From Yamagishiella unicocca (Eukaryota; Chlorophyta; Chlorophyceae; Chlamydomonadales; Volvocaceae), in NCBI GenBank assembly GCA_003116995.1, contig BDSL01000026.1:806001-870000 (forward strand): a stretch of 64,000 nucleotides of DNA. The letters are read 5' to 3'. A program made the translations under genes and the position numbers. Under the pieces are notes generated by a model that was not told the origin of the DNA, made no database searches, and saw only the letters and a program-made list of their open reading frames with translations. Shown here piece by piece: positions 1 through 11,200 of this stretch. The stretch's first letter is position 1. Every line of letters starts with the position of its first letter.

Positions 1-1222
1 AGCAAGCGCTCCCGGACCGCAAGGGCCGTCACACAGGAGGGGGCGGGCTATGACTACTACGACTAGTATGAACGGTACGGGGGGCGATGTGGGGGCGTGT
101 AGACTGGCTTGGAACCTCGTTGTCGTTGCAACTACTCTTTACACCTTTCCTAACGCGCGTTAAGCGTCATGGCAAGCTCCATACACCAGCAGGCCTTGAT
201 GCCATGTTTGTAACATAGGATTACGGTGTTAAACTCTTTGGTGACTGTTGGGTTTTAGGGTGTGTGTGTTTATTGAGAGCGTGGAGTGCGTAGATCGACA
301 CTCCTCTGACATTCTTGAGTCGCACTTCAGCGGCCAGTACTCGATGTCATGTAAACGAACAGAATAATGGCTCATTCCAGATGCTCAGAACTCCCTGACT
401 GGCCAGAGAGTCGCGCCAACACTTGACACATAGCACCGCGAGTGGTTGTAATGGTCCGTCGCGGGTCCAGGTATGCCCATCGAGCACCCTATGGGCTTAC
501 AGTGTGGGGCAGGCCAATCCTGCAATCCAAAACAAGTCCACCCCCACGGCGACAGCCACCCGTGGCAACCATCATCGAAACCTTGCGATCGGCAGTAGTA
601 AGCGCGACCGTGAAACGGAGTCCTGGACCGCTAGGGTCTTGTATAAACCTGACAGTGCCTATAATAAGGCCCCATCCGAGCGACGCTCAACAGACGAGAC
701 AACAAGTACAACTCACGCCGTCAACGTACATACCATCTCAACTCTCTTCCAATTACGTCAGCCAAGCGCCCACCTCAACGCGGCCTCAGCAGTATTTGGT
801 CAGCCCTGCTCGAGCAATCACGCTCAACATGACGCACCCCACCTTAGTAAGTATTCGACTAAGCCTCTTCTGGTAAGCGAACGTCTTGGCCCGTTCCATC
901 AGCACACCATCCCCACCATTCCTTGCCAGGTCAGGGCATTCGTTTTATGCAGCGAGGTACAAGGCGCCGGTACAAACCAAGTCGTCCCTCATAGCACCAC
1001 CTTAGATTGCTCCAGGTAAGTAAATCGCTGTAGGCGACCAATACACTCGACGCCTCCATAACTGGAGGACAACTACAACCTCCATCTATGCGTGGCACCC
1101 AAAACAGGCTACGCACTGCGCTAGGGGGCGAAAGGAAAAATGACTCTCCTAAAACACAGTACACCAGCAACAATGCGAACTTCCTCACAGCACTCAAAAC
1201 ATGCCTCCTAGCAGACACCCCC
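1..1222. other. Intergenic, no supported gene
   Basis: This stretch lies downstream of the acyl-ACP thioesterase gene. It has moderate GC, no codon-biased exon and no recognisable domain in any frame. A 198-codon open frame at 423-1019 (+) resembles no family I know and lacks the GC-rich third positions of the real exons here. A TTACA at 497-501, which reads TGTAA on the minus strand, could be the thioesterase poly(A) signal, but it would imply a 3' UTR of about 720 bases. Confidence 0.5.
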
Positions 1223-3452
1223 TTATGCCTTCGGCCGCCAGGTGGTGCGTGCTCGCACCAGCTCGGTGCAGCCGGAGTCGTCGCACTTCTGCAGCATGTG
1301 GAGCAGCTTCACCGCCTGGCTCCCGCTGCAGATGGTGCTTGGGCTGTCCGGCGCCGCGTGCATCTCCAGCGGGTTGCAGTGGGCCTCGATGGTGTTCCCG
1401 GCCTTGCACTCCGCCTTGAAGTCCAGCTCAATCTGCGAGAGGAACCACGTCGCCGCTTCCTTATCGCAGTGCACGTGTGGCTGTCTTAGCCCATCCCACC
1501 GATGCAGGGCAATCATAAACGAGGGGGTTGCCACCTGACGGTATAGCTCTTGTACGCCCCCTGGCAATCACCCTGATGGTGTGTACCCGCCGTGCATAGC
1601 ACAACACACAACTGACCGCACCTCATGCAGCTTGTGCGTGCCGTACACGTCTTCCGGCACGCTTTCTAGCGTCCACGCCAGGTATGTTACATTGTTGATG
1701 TGGCCGTTCATGTCCATGTCGCTGCGGCGGGCCACTTGCGGCGGGCCCTGGACCTGCACGCGATGAAGCCCCCAGGTATGGGGTTGCGAGGAAAACACGT
1801 GTACGAAGGAAAACCGTTTAGAACAGACGTTCCCAGATGCATACTGGAGAACTTGGTTGAGGAAACTCATGCTGGAGAACTTGGTTGAGGAAACTAAAGC
1901 CGGAGGTCGTATGTCGACCTTCGGCGGCTAACTAAATCGGCGGCGGCTTCTAGGCTAGCGGAAGCGAGGACCCCGCGCGGCGCAAGGAAACAGTTAGGCC
2001 ATACACAGTTGCAGAGGGTCCTTGCATGATTGCTTCGCTTCCAAACGAACACAAAGACCATTAAAAAAACCAGAGCATACTGTAACGCAGGCCACGTGGT
2101 TCGCGCTAGCCCCCCCTCATGTGCGTGGGAACGACAACGTCAGAGCAACACAGATGATATGCAATGTCTACTGCCGATGCACGTTTCTACATGCGTAACG
2201 CTCCCTACCTGTCCCGGCATTTCCATGTCCGGCAGCTTCTTCCGCGTCTCCTCCGGCGGAAGCACGTGCCTGCGTGCCATGAGTATATCCTGTTAACGAC
2301 TGATCATGGGCCCATTGCGGCAGCCAACACAGCCTCGACTGGGTTTCGCAACACTCACGCGCTGCTTGGCGGGCCGAACCGCAAGAAACGCTTGCGGAGT
2401 GTGTCTGGCACCTTAGCGAGGCGACGCGTGGCTGTGTTGATCGTGACCCAGGTACTGCAGGTAGATGAAAGCCGGGGGAGGGGGCGGGTATCGGACTCCG
2501 CCACAAGGCCAAGCCGGGCAGAAGTTTAGGAAAGATGCGCACCAGCCTTTGCCACGCACCCTCACGCTGTTACCCAAACGCTAGTTGCACACACGTGCCA
2601 GTGCCAGCAACGTTACACAACTTTTCCTGCAGCAATTTGTTGCTGGCTAGGTACCTGGTTGCAGCCCCCAACAGCTGGCCAGTGCCCACGTTGATGACCC
2701 GCCAGTCCCGGCGGAACGCCAGCCGCCCCTCCTCGGTGAAGTGTGTCTCCACTGCCACCATGTCACCCCTGCACGTGTACGGCGCACGTGGCACCTGACG
2801 TGAAGCACTAGCAAATAGCAACGCCTCCCAGCCCATTTCAAGAACCTCACCACTTGGGGTATTCGTGCATGCGCACTTGTAGCCTGGTCATCACAAACAG
2901 CAGGTCCTTCATATTGGGGAGGCTGGCAAAGCCCTCGTCTGTCCGTCCCCACATGCCAACGGCGTGGTTACCCGCCACTTCCTGCACGATGGACTTGTCA
3001 GTCCGATGCCTTGGGTCGCGCGCGCTTTCAGCACAGCCGCAGAACGTCGCGAAACAGAGTACCAAAGCCTCATCAATCTAGTGGCCACTACATACGCCTC
3101 TCACCTGAAGCAGGTTCGCGACGGTGACGATGGTCGCCCGCTGATCCGGACTGACCTCATAGCCGCGGATCCTATGCTCCTCGCGAAACGCGCGTTTGTC
3201 TGGCAGAAATGATGCAGAAGATGGGGCTGGGAACTCGCTTATTACCACATCAAACTCCACCTCCTCCTCGGCTTGGACGGAAGCGCTGCGGCATACGGTC
3301 TGGGCGCGCGACCCAACTAAGCGCTCCCTTGGCAAGATCAAAGACGACTTCGGGTGATATCGGATGACCGGCCTGATAACAACAGGGCGCAACGCCGGCC
3401 TCGTCGTGGATGCCACGAGGGGCTGCTCGGTAGATAGGCACGTAGAACGCAT
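1223..3452 (-). CDS. FAT1: Plastid acyl-ACP thioesterase (FAT family)
   Basis: It hydrolyses acyl-ACP in the plastid stroma to release free fatty acids for export. The model has seven exons (3105-3452, 2851-2981, 2655-2768, 2359-2454, 2209-2269, 1622-1753, 1223-1432), all with GT-AG introns and matching phases, giving 363 residues. The first ~60 residues are basic and Ser/Ala/Val-rich, like a transit peptide. Exon 1 ends with the FREEHRIRGYEV...ATIVTVANLLQ block and exon 2 starts EVAGNHAVGMW, together the N-terminal hotdog signature of plant FATs. The second hotdog has Asp264, Asn266 and His268 in DMDMNGHINNVTYLAW, and Glu302-Cys303 in LDFKAEC, the residues discussed as catalytic in plant FATs. 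The length is typical. The start is the first in-frame ATG before the transit-like region. Chlamydomonas has a single FAT of mixed FatA/FatB character, so substrate chain length cannot be read from sequence. Confidence 0.93.
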
Positions 3453-5429
3453 ATTAGAGAGTTGCCTAACGACTACTTGATAGCTCTGACATCATGTGTC
3501 CATATCAAAGCAATAAGCGTTACACGGAGCATGTACGACATGCGACGACCACGACCTCGGGAGCGCCGCAAGCGGCACGGCGGGTTGTGTCTAAATGGTG
3601 ATGCGCCTGAGTTCCATACAATTGAGCATAACGCTTATTGAAGCTCCAAACATAGCGATGTTCAACTTGTGGAAAGGCGTCACATCTGCACTTCCGAATG
3701 TCGGTTTACACTGCATTATGACAAGGCTATGGCAGCATGCACTACCTGGCAGGTATCGGAAGTGGCCGCCGAAGGAGCGACAGTCGAAACGCACCGCAAC
3801 CGTTTACACATCCCCTATGTCAAGGTCATATTCGTTACAATGCCGCAATTAATCGAGCATTATGTATGCAACTCTGTGTATATCAGCTTACTGGCTTCGA
3901 TTACAGACCACCCAGCCAAGACCCGGACGCAGGAGACAGTTGGAACCCCCACACTCACATTACGCTTATTGCGGGTGTGTCACGCTGTCACCCAATCCAC
4001 TCAGTTGTATAAATCGTTACGTTACATCGCCAAACGTCCCGGCCGCACGATCGACGAAACAGGCAACCGCCGTCCATATGAAGCGTTTAGCCCCCGACAA
4101 GTGCTGCGCATGGCCCGTGCGATTCCTTCGGGCTTTACGATCGAAGTGGAGCTGTCAAATAGCTCATCGCTTCCACTAGTTGCATTATGCGTGCGACGTA
4201 CACGTCTTCCATGTTTTGCGCGCTTAGCTGTTCGCGGGAGGAGGACAGGGACAGAGGTGGAGCCGCACGAGGCGTCACTGGCTACCCGAAGGTGGAGCAG
4301 TGTGGAGGCCTTCGAAAAGGTTTGAAAAGAAAACATGCCTGTGCCACCGACACAAGCAACACCACGTCGCCCCTCGTTGCCAACCTCAATACACTTGCCA
4401 AATCTAGGCGCCAGTTCTCGACCACTGCAGATGTCTGGTAATCCGAGTTTTTTTTACGTTCGTTTGAAGATATCGAACAAATTAAGCCGAGCCAGCAGTG
4501 GGGCTGCAGTAGCACGCACCGCGGCGCTCAGTCCGTGATGAGGCTAAGCTTATAAGGCTGATAAGGACTGGCGGCGTGCTGTGCTGCATGACACTGCGCC
4601 CTGGCTCCTCCTGGCTGCCTGCATCAATCCCATGCTGCACAGTGTGTACTGCCTGGTACTGCACGGGCAAATTTGTTGCATCGTAAAAGCGACGGCGGTC
4701 CATCAGGGTCTGAAACCGTCGGAACATTGGATTCAATTCCGCTGTTGTAAGTGGACGTGAAGTCCAGGGCCAATTATATCCGACCTTGTTTGTACTCGGC
4801 CCCAGCCTCCTATTATGTGGGACGTGCGTAATAGTGGAGTGTGCGACTCAGTGCTCTTCATCATGGAAGTAGGTGGGGCTGGGGTACAGCGACTGGGGAC
4901 TTGCTCCTCGGCGATGCCCCTCCGCCTGACGCCCTGCAGCCAAGCAGAGCACTGCGAGCACAGCATGTCCCTGCCCGCCCCTGCCTGTCCTTCAAGTGCA
5001 TTACCTCCTTCATTGATAATCCTGAACTTCATCGTACAACTGCGTCGGTTCGGCGTGTCTGCCGGCTTAATTTCTACACTGACAGCCACTGACTCAGCCG
5101 CCCCTGTCAGTTAGCGGCCACCGCGTCTACCTATTTGTGATTGCTGCTGTCGGTGCTCGTTTTCAATTTTCCATTGGCGGCTCTTTGGATCAGCGCACAG
5201 GACAGCAATAGGAACTAGTGTCATGTGTTAAATTTGCGGCAGATGCCGTGGACATCGGTATTTCCGTAAATCCGGAAAACGGTTCTTTCCTCTCTCCGGA
5301 ACCATGGACGAGCAGCATATAGAACCGCCTTCCATTCGCCGTTGACGTCAACAGGTGTGTCTAATATAAGAGTTTAATGATCGGTAGAGGTCATATGTAC
5401 GTAATTGCTTACTGGCAGAATATATTAGG
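3453..5429. other. Intergenic between divergent genes
   Basis: This gap of about 2 kb separates the start codons of the thioesterase (minus) and the plastid membrane protein (plus), so it should hold both promoters. A 218-codon open frame at 3669-4325 (+) has no recognisable motif, no transit or membrane segment and ordinary rather than GC-rich third positions, so it is not called. I see no RNA gene or convincing core promoter element. Confidence 0.45.
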
Positions 5430-7676
5430 ATGAGTTGCATACCGATGTCAGAGTCAGGGCTGTCTAAACAAAGGCTGCGTTGTACGCCTCAAGCTCGATG
5501 GACGCTCAGGTACCTCGTCCACAGCGGCATCTTTTGGCCCTGCTCGCAATTCGCAAGACGACACTATCCCTGTCTGCAGAGCTCCCTTTTCGCTGCCGCT
5601 CTGCGTGGCTTCATCATCTCCTTCGGACGGCCAGAGCACTCCAAGTACTTCAAGCAGCAGTAGCAGTTTGCCTTGGTGGGCTGGCCTTAATCGCAAGCAC
5701 GGAATCCAAGGGCCCTCCTTGTCGCCGCCGCAAGGGCCAAGTATTAGCCTTAGTCAGGAACTGATAGGAGACCGCACTGCTCGGCGCATGGAGAGCATTA
5801 CCAAAGAGGAACGGCAACGCGGTAAGAGCCGACTTTTGCTGCTTGCCAGCTTTGGTAGGCCGCTGTGCGTTTTGGCTGTTCGGAAATAATTAATATTTTA
5901 TCTAGTATGGATTTTAAAGTTATTTGGGGTAGGCGCAGCCATTCGCGACTGAGGTACCGCGTTAGTAGCAACACAATCGTTATTTTTGCACGGCCTGCCG
6001 GTCAACTATATCACCAGCAGGAGCTGCTTTGGCTTTCGGCCTGACGCACCTCCCTCGCCGCCCACTGACTACTCAACGGCTGCCATACCTTGCGAAAGTC
6101 GCCGTGGCCAGTGCGCTTCGTCGCGGCTTCTAAGCGAATACTTAAGCAGGCTGTGTATTTCTTGAGGGTAAATGCACACGAGGGGGTGGTCCGCTTCTTA
6201 GCCTTGGCAGGGGAAGGAAACACACAACAGTTGACTACAAGTGTCTGGGTGGGAATGCCATACTGACGTTCCTGGCCCTGTATACGGCTGCAGTTTGGGA
6301 TGCGATGCGCGTCACCGCGGCTCAGCGCTACGTGGCGGGTGAAATGCCCAGCTGGTTCGACCCCGCCTGGCTCCACACGGCGGAGGCGCCTATCAATGCA
6401 TTCTCACGGAGCGAGGTGGGTGTGGCGGCAGGGTCAGCTTGGCACTTCTCCAGCCAGTCGATGACACCTGGCACTGGCACTCTGGGGAGCGCTGTAGCAA
6501 GGGGCTTGCCCGGCTGCACCTCATGCTGCGGAGCGCGTCGGTTGACAGCAGCTGGCGTACCATGGCACCTGGATGGCCTGACTCACTGCCCTTTCGGTCG
6601 TTTCTTCCCGTGAACGTCGTTTTCCTCAACGCAGTCGTCTTCGGAAGCGGCGTTGGACGGTGGCGATGGAGGCGGGGACGCAGGCGGCAGCGGCGGGCCG
6701 CGGCAAGGCGGCAACGGGGACGGCTGGGGAGATGAGGACGACCCGTACGGGCCGCTGCGCCAGAGCGATGACCACCCCATGCGCCGGTGGACTTTCGTCT
6801 TCGCAGCAACCGCAGCTGGTGAGTGCACGCAGCGAGGTGCTGCATTGGATGATGCCGACAGATAGCGGAACGCGGAATAGGCGTTGTTCAAAACACACCA
6901 CCAAGTCAGGAGTACCTTCTTCGCGTCGGGAGGGGTTGAGGGGTCGTGGAGTGAGTTAGGTATAAGGTGAAGTAACGCACACGTTAGACACACACTACGT
7001 GTCTCCAATGTCCTAAGCCCACACTTCCGCTGTCATGGAGTCGTTGACTCGAGTGGATGTCCCCCCCCCGGATTCCTCCTGCCAGCCGGCGGGCTGCTGA
7101 CCACTCTCCTGACGGGCTACCTGGAGCCACTGCAGCTGGGGTGGGGCGCCGCCGCCTTGCTGGCCATCGCCGGTGCAACCATGAGCGACATGACCAGCTT
7201 GCCGGGGGCGCTGGGGGTCAAGCTCGCGTTCGGTAAGTTCACGGAGTATGGGGGCGGGCAATGATTTGGAAGTGCAGGGTTACAGGCTTTGCGGGCGCGG
7301 CCTTGGGGTTGCCTGGTAGCGCCCGAGGGATGCATTTGTGGCCAGAATGCAGCTATGAAGCGGCAACACCCCGCACCCCCGCCCCCATGCGCCCGCTCCC
7401 TCGCCAGCTGTGTGTGCGCTTGTGGCCGCCAAGGAAGCCGTACTGGGCTGGCAGCACAAGCGCACTCGGCAGCTGGCCACCTCTGCTCCCCGACTGGAGT
7501 TCTGCGGCCTGGCGGCGGTGGCCATGTGCCTGGGCTACATGCTGACGGACATGTCGGCACTAGGCGAGGTGGCGCTGCCCACCAACCCCGGCCAGGTGTT
7601 CAAGTCGGCGGACGTGGCCTACCGCAGCCGAGTGTGGCAGCAGTGGGGTTACGGCCAGGTGCAGATGCGAGTCTGA
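5430..7676 (+). CDS. Uncharacterised plastid-type multi-pass membrane protein
   Basis: I do not recognise this family. The six-exon model (5430-5509, 5580-5821, 6294-6415, 6635-6818, 7086-7232, 7408-7676) keeps phase at every junction and gives 347 residues. The first ~65 residues are Ser/Pro/Arg-rich and transit-like. A polar middle (TKEERQR, VWDAMRVTAAQRYV) leads into a Gly/Asp-rich linker ending DDPYGPLRQSDDHP. Three or four hydrophobic segments follow, beginning WTFVFAATAA, GGLLTTLLTGYLE, AAALLAIAGATM and LAFAVCALVAAKEAV, then another around FCGLAAVAMCLGYML. The soluble C-terminus ends VWQQWGYGQVQMRV. It is probably an integral thylakoid or envelope protein, which is inference from the layout only. 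The start is the ATG whose frame joins exon 2 in phase; a shorter upstream reading frame does not. It converges on the SPX transporter, with a TGTAA 218 bases after the stop. Confidence 0.6.
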
Positions 7677-7893
7677 GGGCAAGCATGAAGGGCAAGCTGA
7701 GGCCATGCAGGATGCAGATGCAATAAGCTAGTGATGGACTGCAAGGGTCTTCACGGCCAGACGTCCGGGGCAGGCTCCATGCGGGGGTCGTGTCCCAACG
7801 CAATTTTCCATCCGAGGCCACCGGGATGACCCGGTAGAGCCCTCGACGGGAGTGTTCTGGTTCTCGAGGTGCTCTCGATTCATCCCCAGGTCC

Positions 7894-7898
7894 TGTAA
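7894..7898 (+). promoter_or_regulatory. Putative poly(A) signal TGTAA
   Basis: TGTAA lies 218 bases past the stop of the plus-strand membrane-protein gene. This is the usual poly(A) signal in volvocine algae. Confidence 0.5.
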
Positions 7899-7996
7899 GC
7901 CTCTGTATGTAGGGACGCGATCTGGACGACTGCCCAGCCGGGGTGCAGATGAGTCGCTCGTTGCCTGGCGCCAGGACGTTGCGGCACTGCGCCAAT

Positions 7997-8001
7997 TTAC
8001 A
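7997..8001 (-). promoter_or_regulatory. Putative poly(A) signal TGTAA
   Basis: TTACA on the plus strand reads TGTAA on the minus strand, about 230 bases past the stop of the SPX transporter. The two convergent transcripts would end roughly 100 bases apart without overlapping. Confidence 0.5.
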
Positions 8002-8231
8002 GTAGGACGAAACCCATCTTTGCCTTCGATGCAGCCGCCCCACAACCAGTACACTCCCGCACTGTGCCCCTCCCTCTGGAGCGTCGTGAAACGCAGCCGT
8101 CAGCCAGTCCACATGCCCAACAGGTCAGCTCCCTCGCATATTAGTTACTTGTCCGTGTATTATCGCACAGTGCCTACTGGTACCTGCTTATTGCCACGAA
8201 AAGATCAGATATTCCACACCCTTCCCACCCG

Positions 8232-11200
8232 CTAGAACCCCATGACCAGCATCAGCGCATACCCCAGCGTCACAATTACTCCGTACGCAAAGATCGAGGA
8301 GGGCACCCCCACGAGCAGGAAGTCTTGCGTGTTGACGATGGCGTTGCCGGTGCTGTCCTCCAGGCTCACGGCGTTCATGTTGGGGAAGCCACTCACAGGT
8401 AGACCCATGGCGCCTGGCGGGGAGGAGGGGAGCAGCCAGGAGACATTAGTAAGTAGTAGTGGAATGGGAGAGGCAAGGAGCGCGGAAGCTGCGATATGAG
8501 CTGCCCTCCGAGCCGTGCCTCGAGAACGTGAAAGCTGAAGAAAACATCGCAAGCACGAAGCACCGTACTCGGCAGCCCATATCAAATGCCACCGCCGTAA
8601 GGCCCTCCGGGCGATGAGCCGCTGGCCCCTGGCGGCCGCTGCCCCTCCGCCGCCCACCTGAGCACATGAGCGCCGCCGCCATGACCAGCAGCTTGGGGTG
8701 CGGCTGACCGGCCATCGCCTCGCCCACGGACTGCACGATGGGCAGGATGACCATGGCCCCCACCGTGTGGCTGATGAAGGTGGTGGCCACAAGCACCTGG
8801 AGGGCAGGCCGGAGCGCAGGCGGGCGGGCAGGCAGGGGATATGGACATGGATATGGGGAGCGCAGGCGGGCGGGCAGGCGGGTAGGCAGGGGGATGGGCA
8901 GGGGGGAGGGGGGAGATGAGAGACAGAGCCCCAAGTGGGTTTCTCGGAGCGGCGCGACAGGTGGGCGGGGAATGGCCCGCCACCCGGCTGTGCATCCTGG
9001 GCAGCCAGCACCAGCCAGCTAGGGTGGCAGCAGCACATGCGGGCCGCCGCATGTCAGCGCTACGGGGGTGGCACCACGGCACTGCCTCACCATTCCGCAG
9101 AATATCAGCGCCACCTGCCACAGGCTGAGCCCCTCCACCAGCTCGCTGATGTCCAGCGCCAGGGCCGCCAGCAGGCCGCTGCTCTTGACGGCCTCACCTG
9201 CGGACACGTGGGGCACGTGGTCAGTTAGTGGTGCTGGAAGGGTAGTGCATCACGAAACCCCCTGCAGTCATTACGACAAGACAAACTCAGGCCAAACGAA
9301 GCCATCCGGGCCCATGGGAGGATGAAGGGCCCAACCGGCCGCAGTGTCTTCCCCTGGTAGCCGGCGGTGCATTCGGGTCTGGCTGGCTGGCGTGCGTGCG
9401 GTGTGTCGCGGTCCTGGCCGCCCTGTTGCTCACCCAGCGACAGCCCCCCCATGGCAAGCATGACCACGTTCCAGAGGAAGGAGTTGAAGTCGTCCTTGTT
9501 GAGCACGTCGAAGCCGAAGAAGGCCACCAGCGGAATGATGGCAATGACCCCCATCTCGCCGGTGTATCTGGAATGGGGTGCCCGGAGGGGGCCGGGAGGT
9601 GAGGGGAGGGGAGCGGACGTGAGCGAGGAAGGGGTGTCATCAGCGTGTGTGTGTGTGGCGACAAGAGCCCTTCCGCATTTCGGAGGTAGCTTTATGGACG
9701 CCTGCCGTTCTCTGCTCGTAGCCTCCCTTCCCCCTCCCTCCCTCCCTCCCCTCCTCGCTCGGCCCCCCCCGCCCCCACTGCACGTGCCTCTGCAAGAAGG
9801 TGTTCGCGCACCAGGCCGCAACGGTCAGCAGCGACACCACGATGATGTACACCTGGCGGGGCGGGGGCGGGGCGGGGGCGGGGCAGGTGTTGAGAGGAAG
9901 CCCGGCAGCGGCGGGGGCAGGGGCGGGGCTGAGAGGAAGCCCGGCGGCGGGGGGTCAGGGGCGGGGACTGAGAGGAAGCCCGGTGGCGGCGGGGCGGGGG
10001 CGGGGCGGGGCGGGGTGGGGCGCGGTCGTCACAGCAAGGGCGAGACCGATCAGCATAGCTAGGGTTGGGCGGCCGGAGCCAGGCGCCCGACACCCGTCCT
10101 GCCGTCTCCGCCGACCTGGTAGTGCCCCATGGCGCCCTCCACGGTGCTGCTGCTGGCCCCCTCGCCGCCCCACCTGCGTGCCGTTGATTGGGTCCGTGTT
10201 GGGCTTGATGGGCCGCACCTCCGCGATGGCTCTCCCCGGCTGGTACACCAGCAGCAGCACCGCCCAGCAGATGAGGTTGCCTGCGCCAGGAGGCGGAGGG
10301 GGGAGCGAGGAGGCGGAGGGGGGAGCGAGGAGGCGGAGGGCGGAGGGGGGAGCGAGGAAGACCCGTGGATGCGAGAGGGGGGAGCGAGGAGGCGGGTAGG
10401 GGGAAGCGAGGAGGCGGAGGGGGGAGCGAGGAGGTGGAGGGGGGAGGCGAGTCTAGATACCGAGCCGATATGGAATGATGTGGCGCCGGTAGTGAGGTAG
10501 ACTGCCCCGGCGACCTTACGTGCCCCTCCCCCAACAAAAACAAAAAACGTCCTCCGACCATACGCAAGGCCCTCGACCATACTCCGCACTGGCATCTGCT
10601 GTACGGGAGCCATGTGCGTCGTACTTCCGTACACTCGTCCGTATCTCCGCCCCAGCCGGCCCCCCCTCTCACATGCGACGGACACCGGCAGCGCCACTGC
10701 GAACCAGGACAGCCAGCTGGGCGGGCGGCCGTCAAGCGACATGCGCTCGATTGCGAAGATGTTCTGAAGCAGGGGGGGCCAGGGGGCAGCAGGGGGGGCC
10801 GAGAAGACCCGGTTACACGACATGGGTGCAGCGCGGGAGGGGGTTCGAGGGAACCCCGTGGAGGGGGAGGGGGTTGACGCTAAGACCGGGTTCCACCGAC
10901 ACAGGAGACGGAGGACAGGAGCAGCGGGAGGGGAAGGAAACGGGGGGCCGGAGGGCCGGGCCGGAGGGCAGCTGCATGGCAGCAGGTGTGCGGCGCAGGG
11001 ACCAGCGGGCGCCTCCCTCCCAGCCAACTGACCGCACCCGAGCGTGGTGGATCGGGTACCCCTCCCCTCCCCCACTTGCCCCCACCCCCCCACCCCACCT
11101 GCGGAGACGAGATGGGTGACGTCATGCCGCCTACGTTGGACGCGAGTGCGATGCCCATCACCAGGGCCTTGGCGAAGGGGTGTCCGGGGTCCAGGGTGCT

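Larger units (their letters stand above)
7677..8231. other. Convergent 3' intergenic region
   Basis: This 555-base gap lies between two convergent stop codons. It holds both putative 3' UTRs with opposed TGTAA signals and no coding signal. Confidence 0.55.

Noticed and set aside
240..260. Telomere repeat TTTTAGGG
   Set aside because: A single occurrence near the window start is expected by chance and is not an array.
423..1019. 198-codon open frame as a gene
   Set aside because: It overlaps another open frame on the same strand and neither shows conserved sequence or codon bias.
3669..4325. 218-codon open frame as a gene
   Set aside because: It has no motif, no biased codon use compared with real exons here, and no splice partners. 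Kept as intergenic.
5498..5509. Start codon MDAQ for the plastid membrane protein
   Set aside because: That frame would enter exon 2 out of phase. The ATG at 5430 joins it in phase through the same donor.
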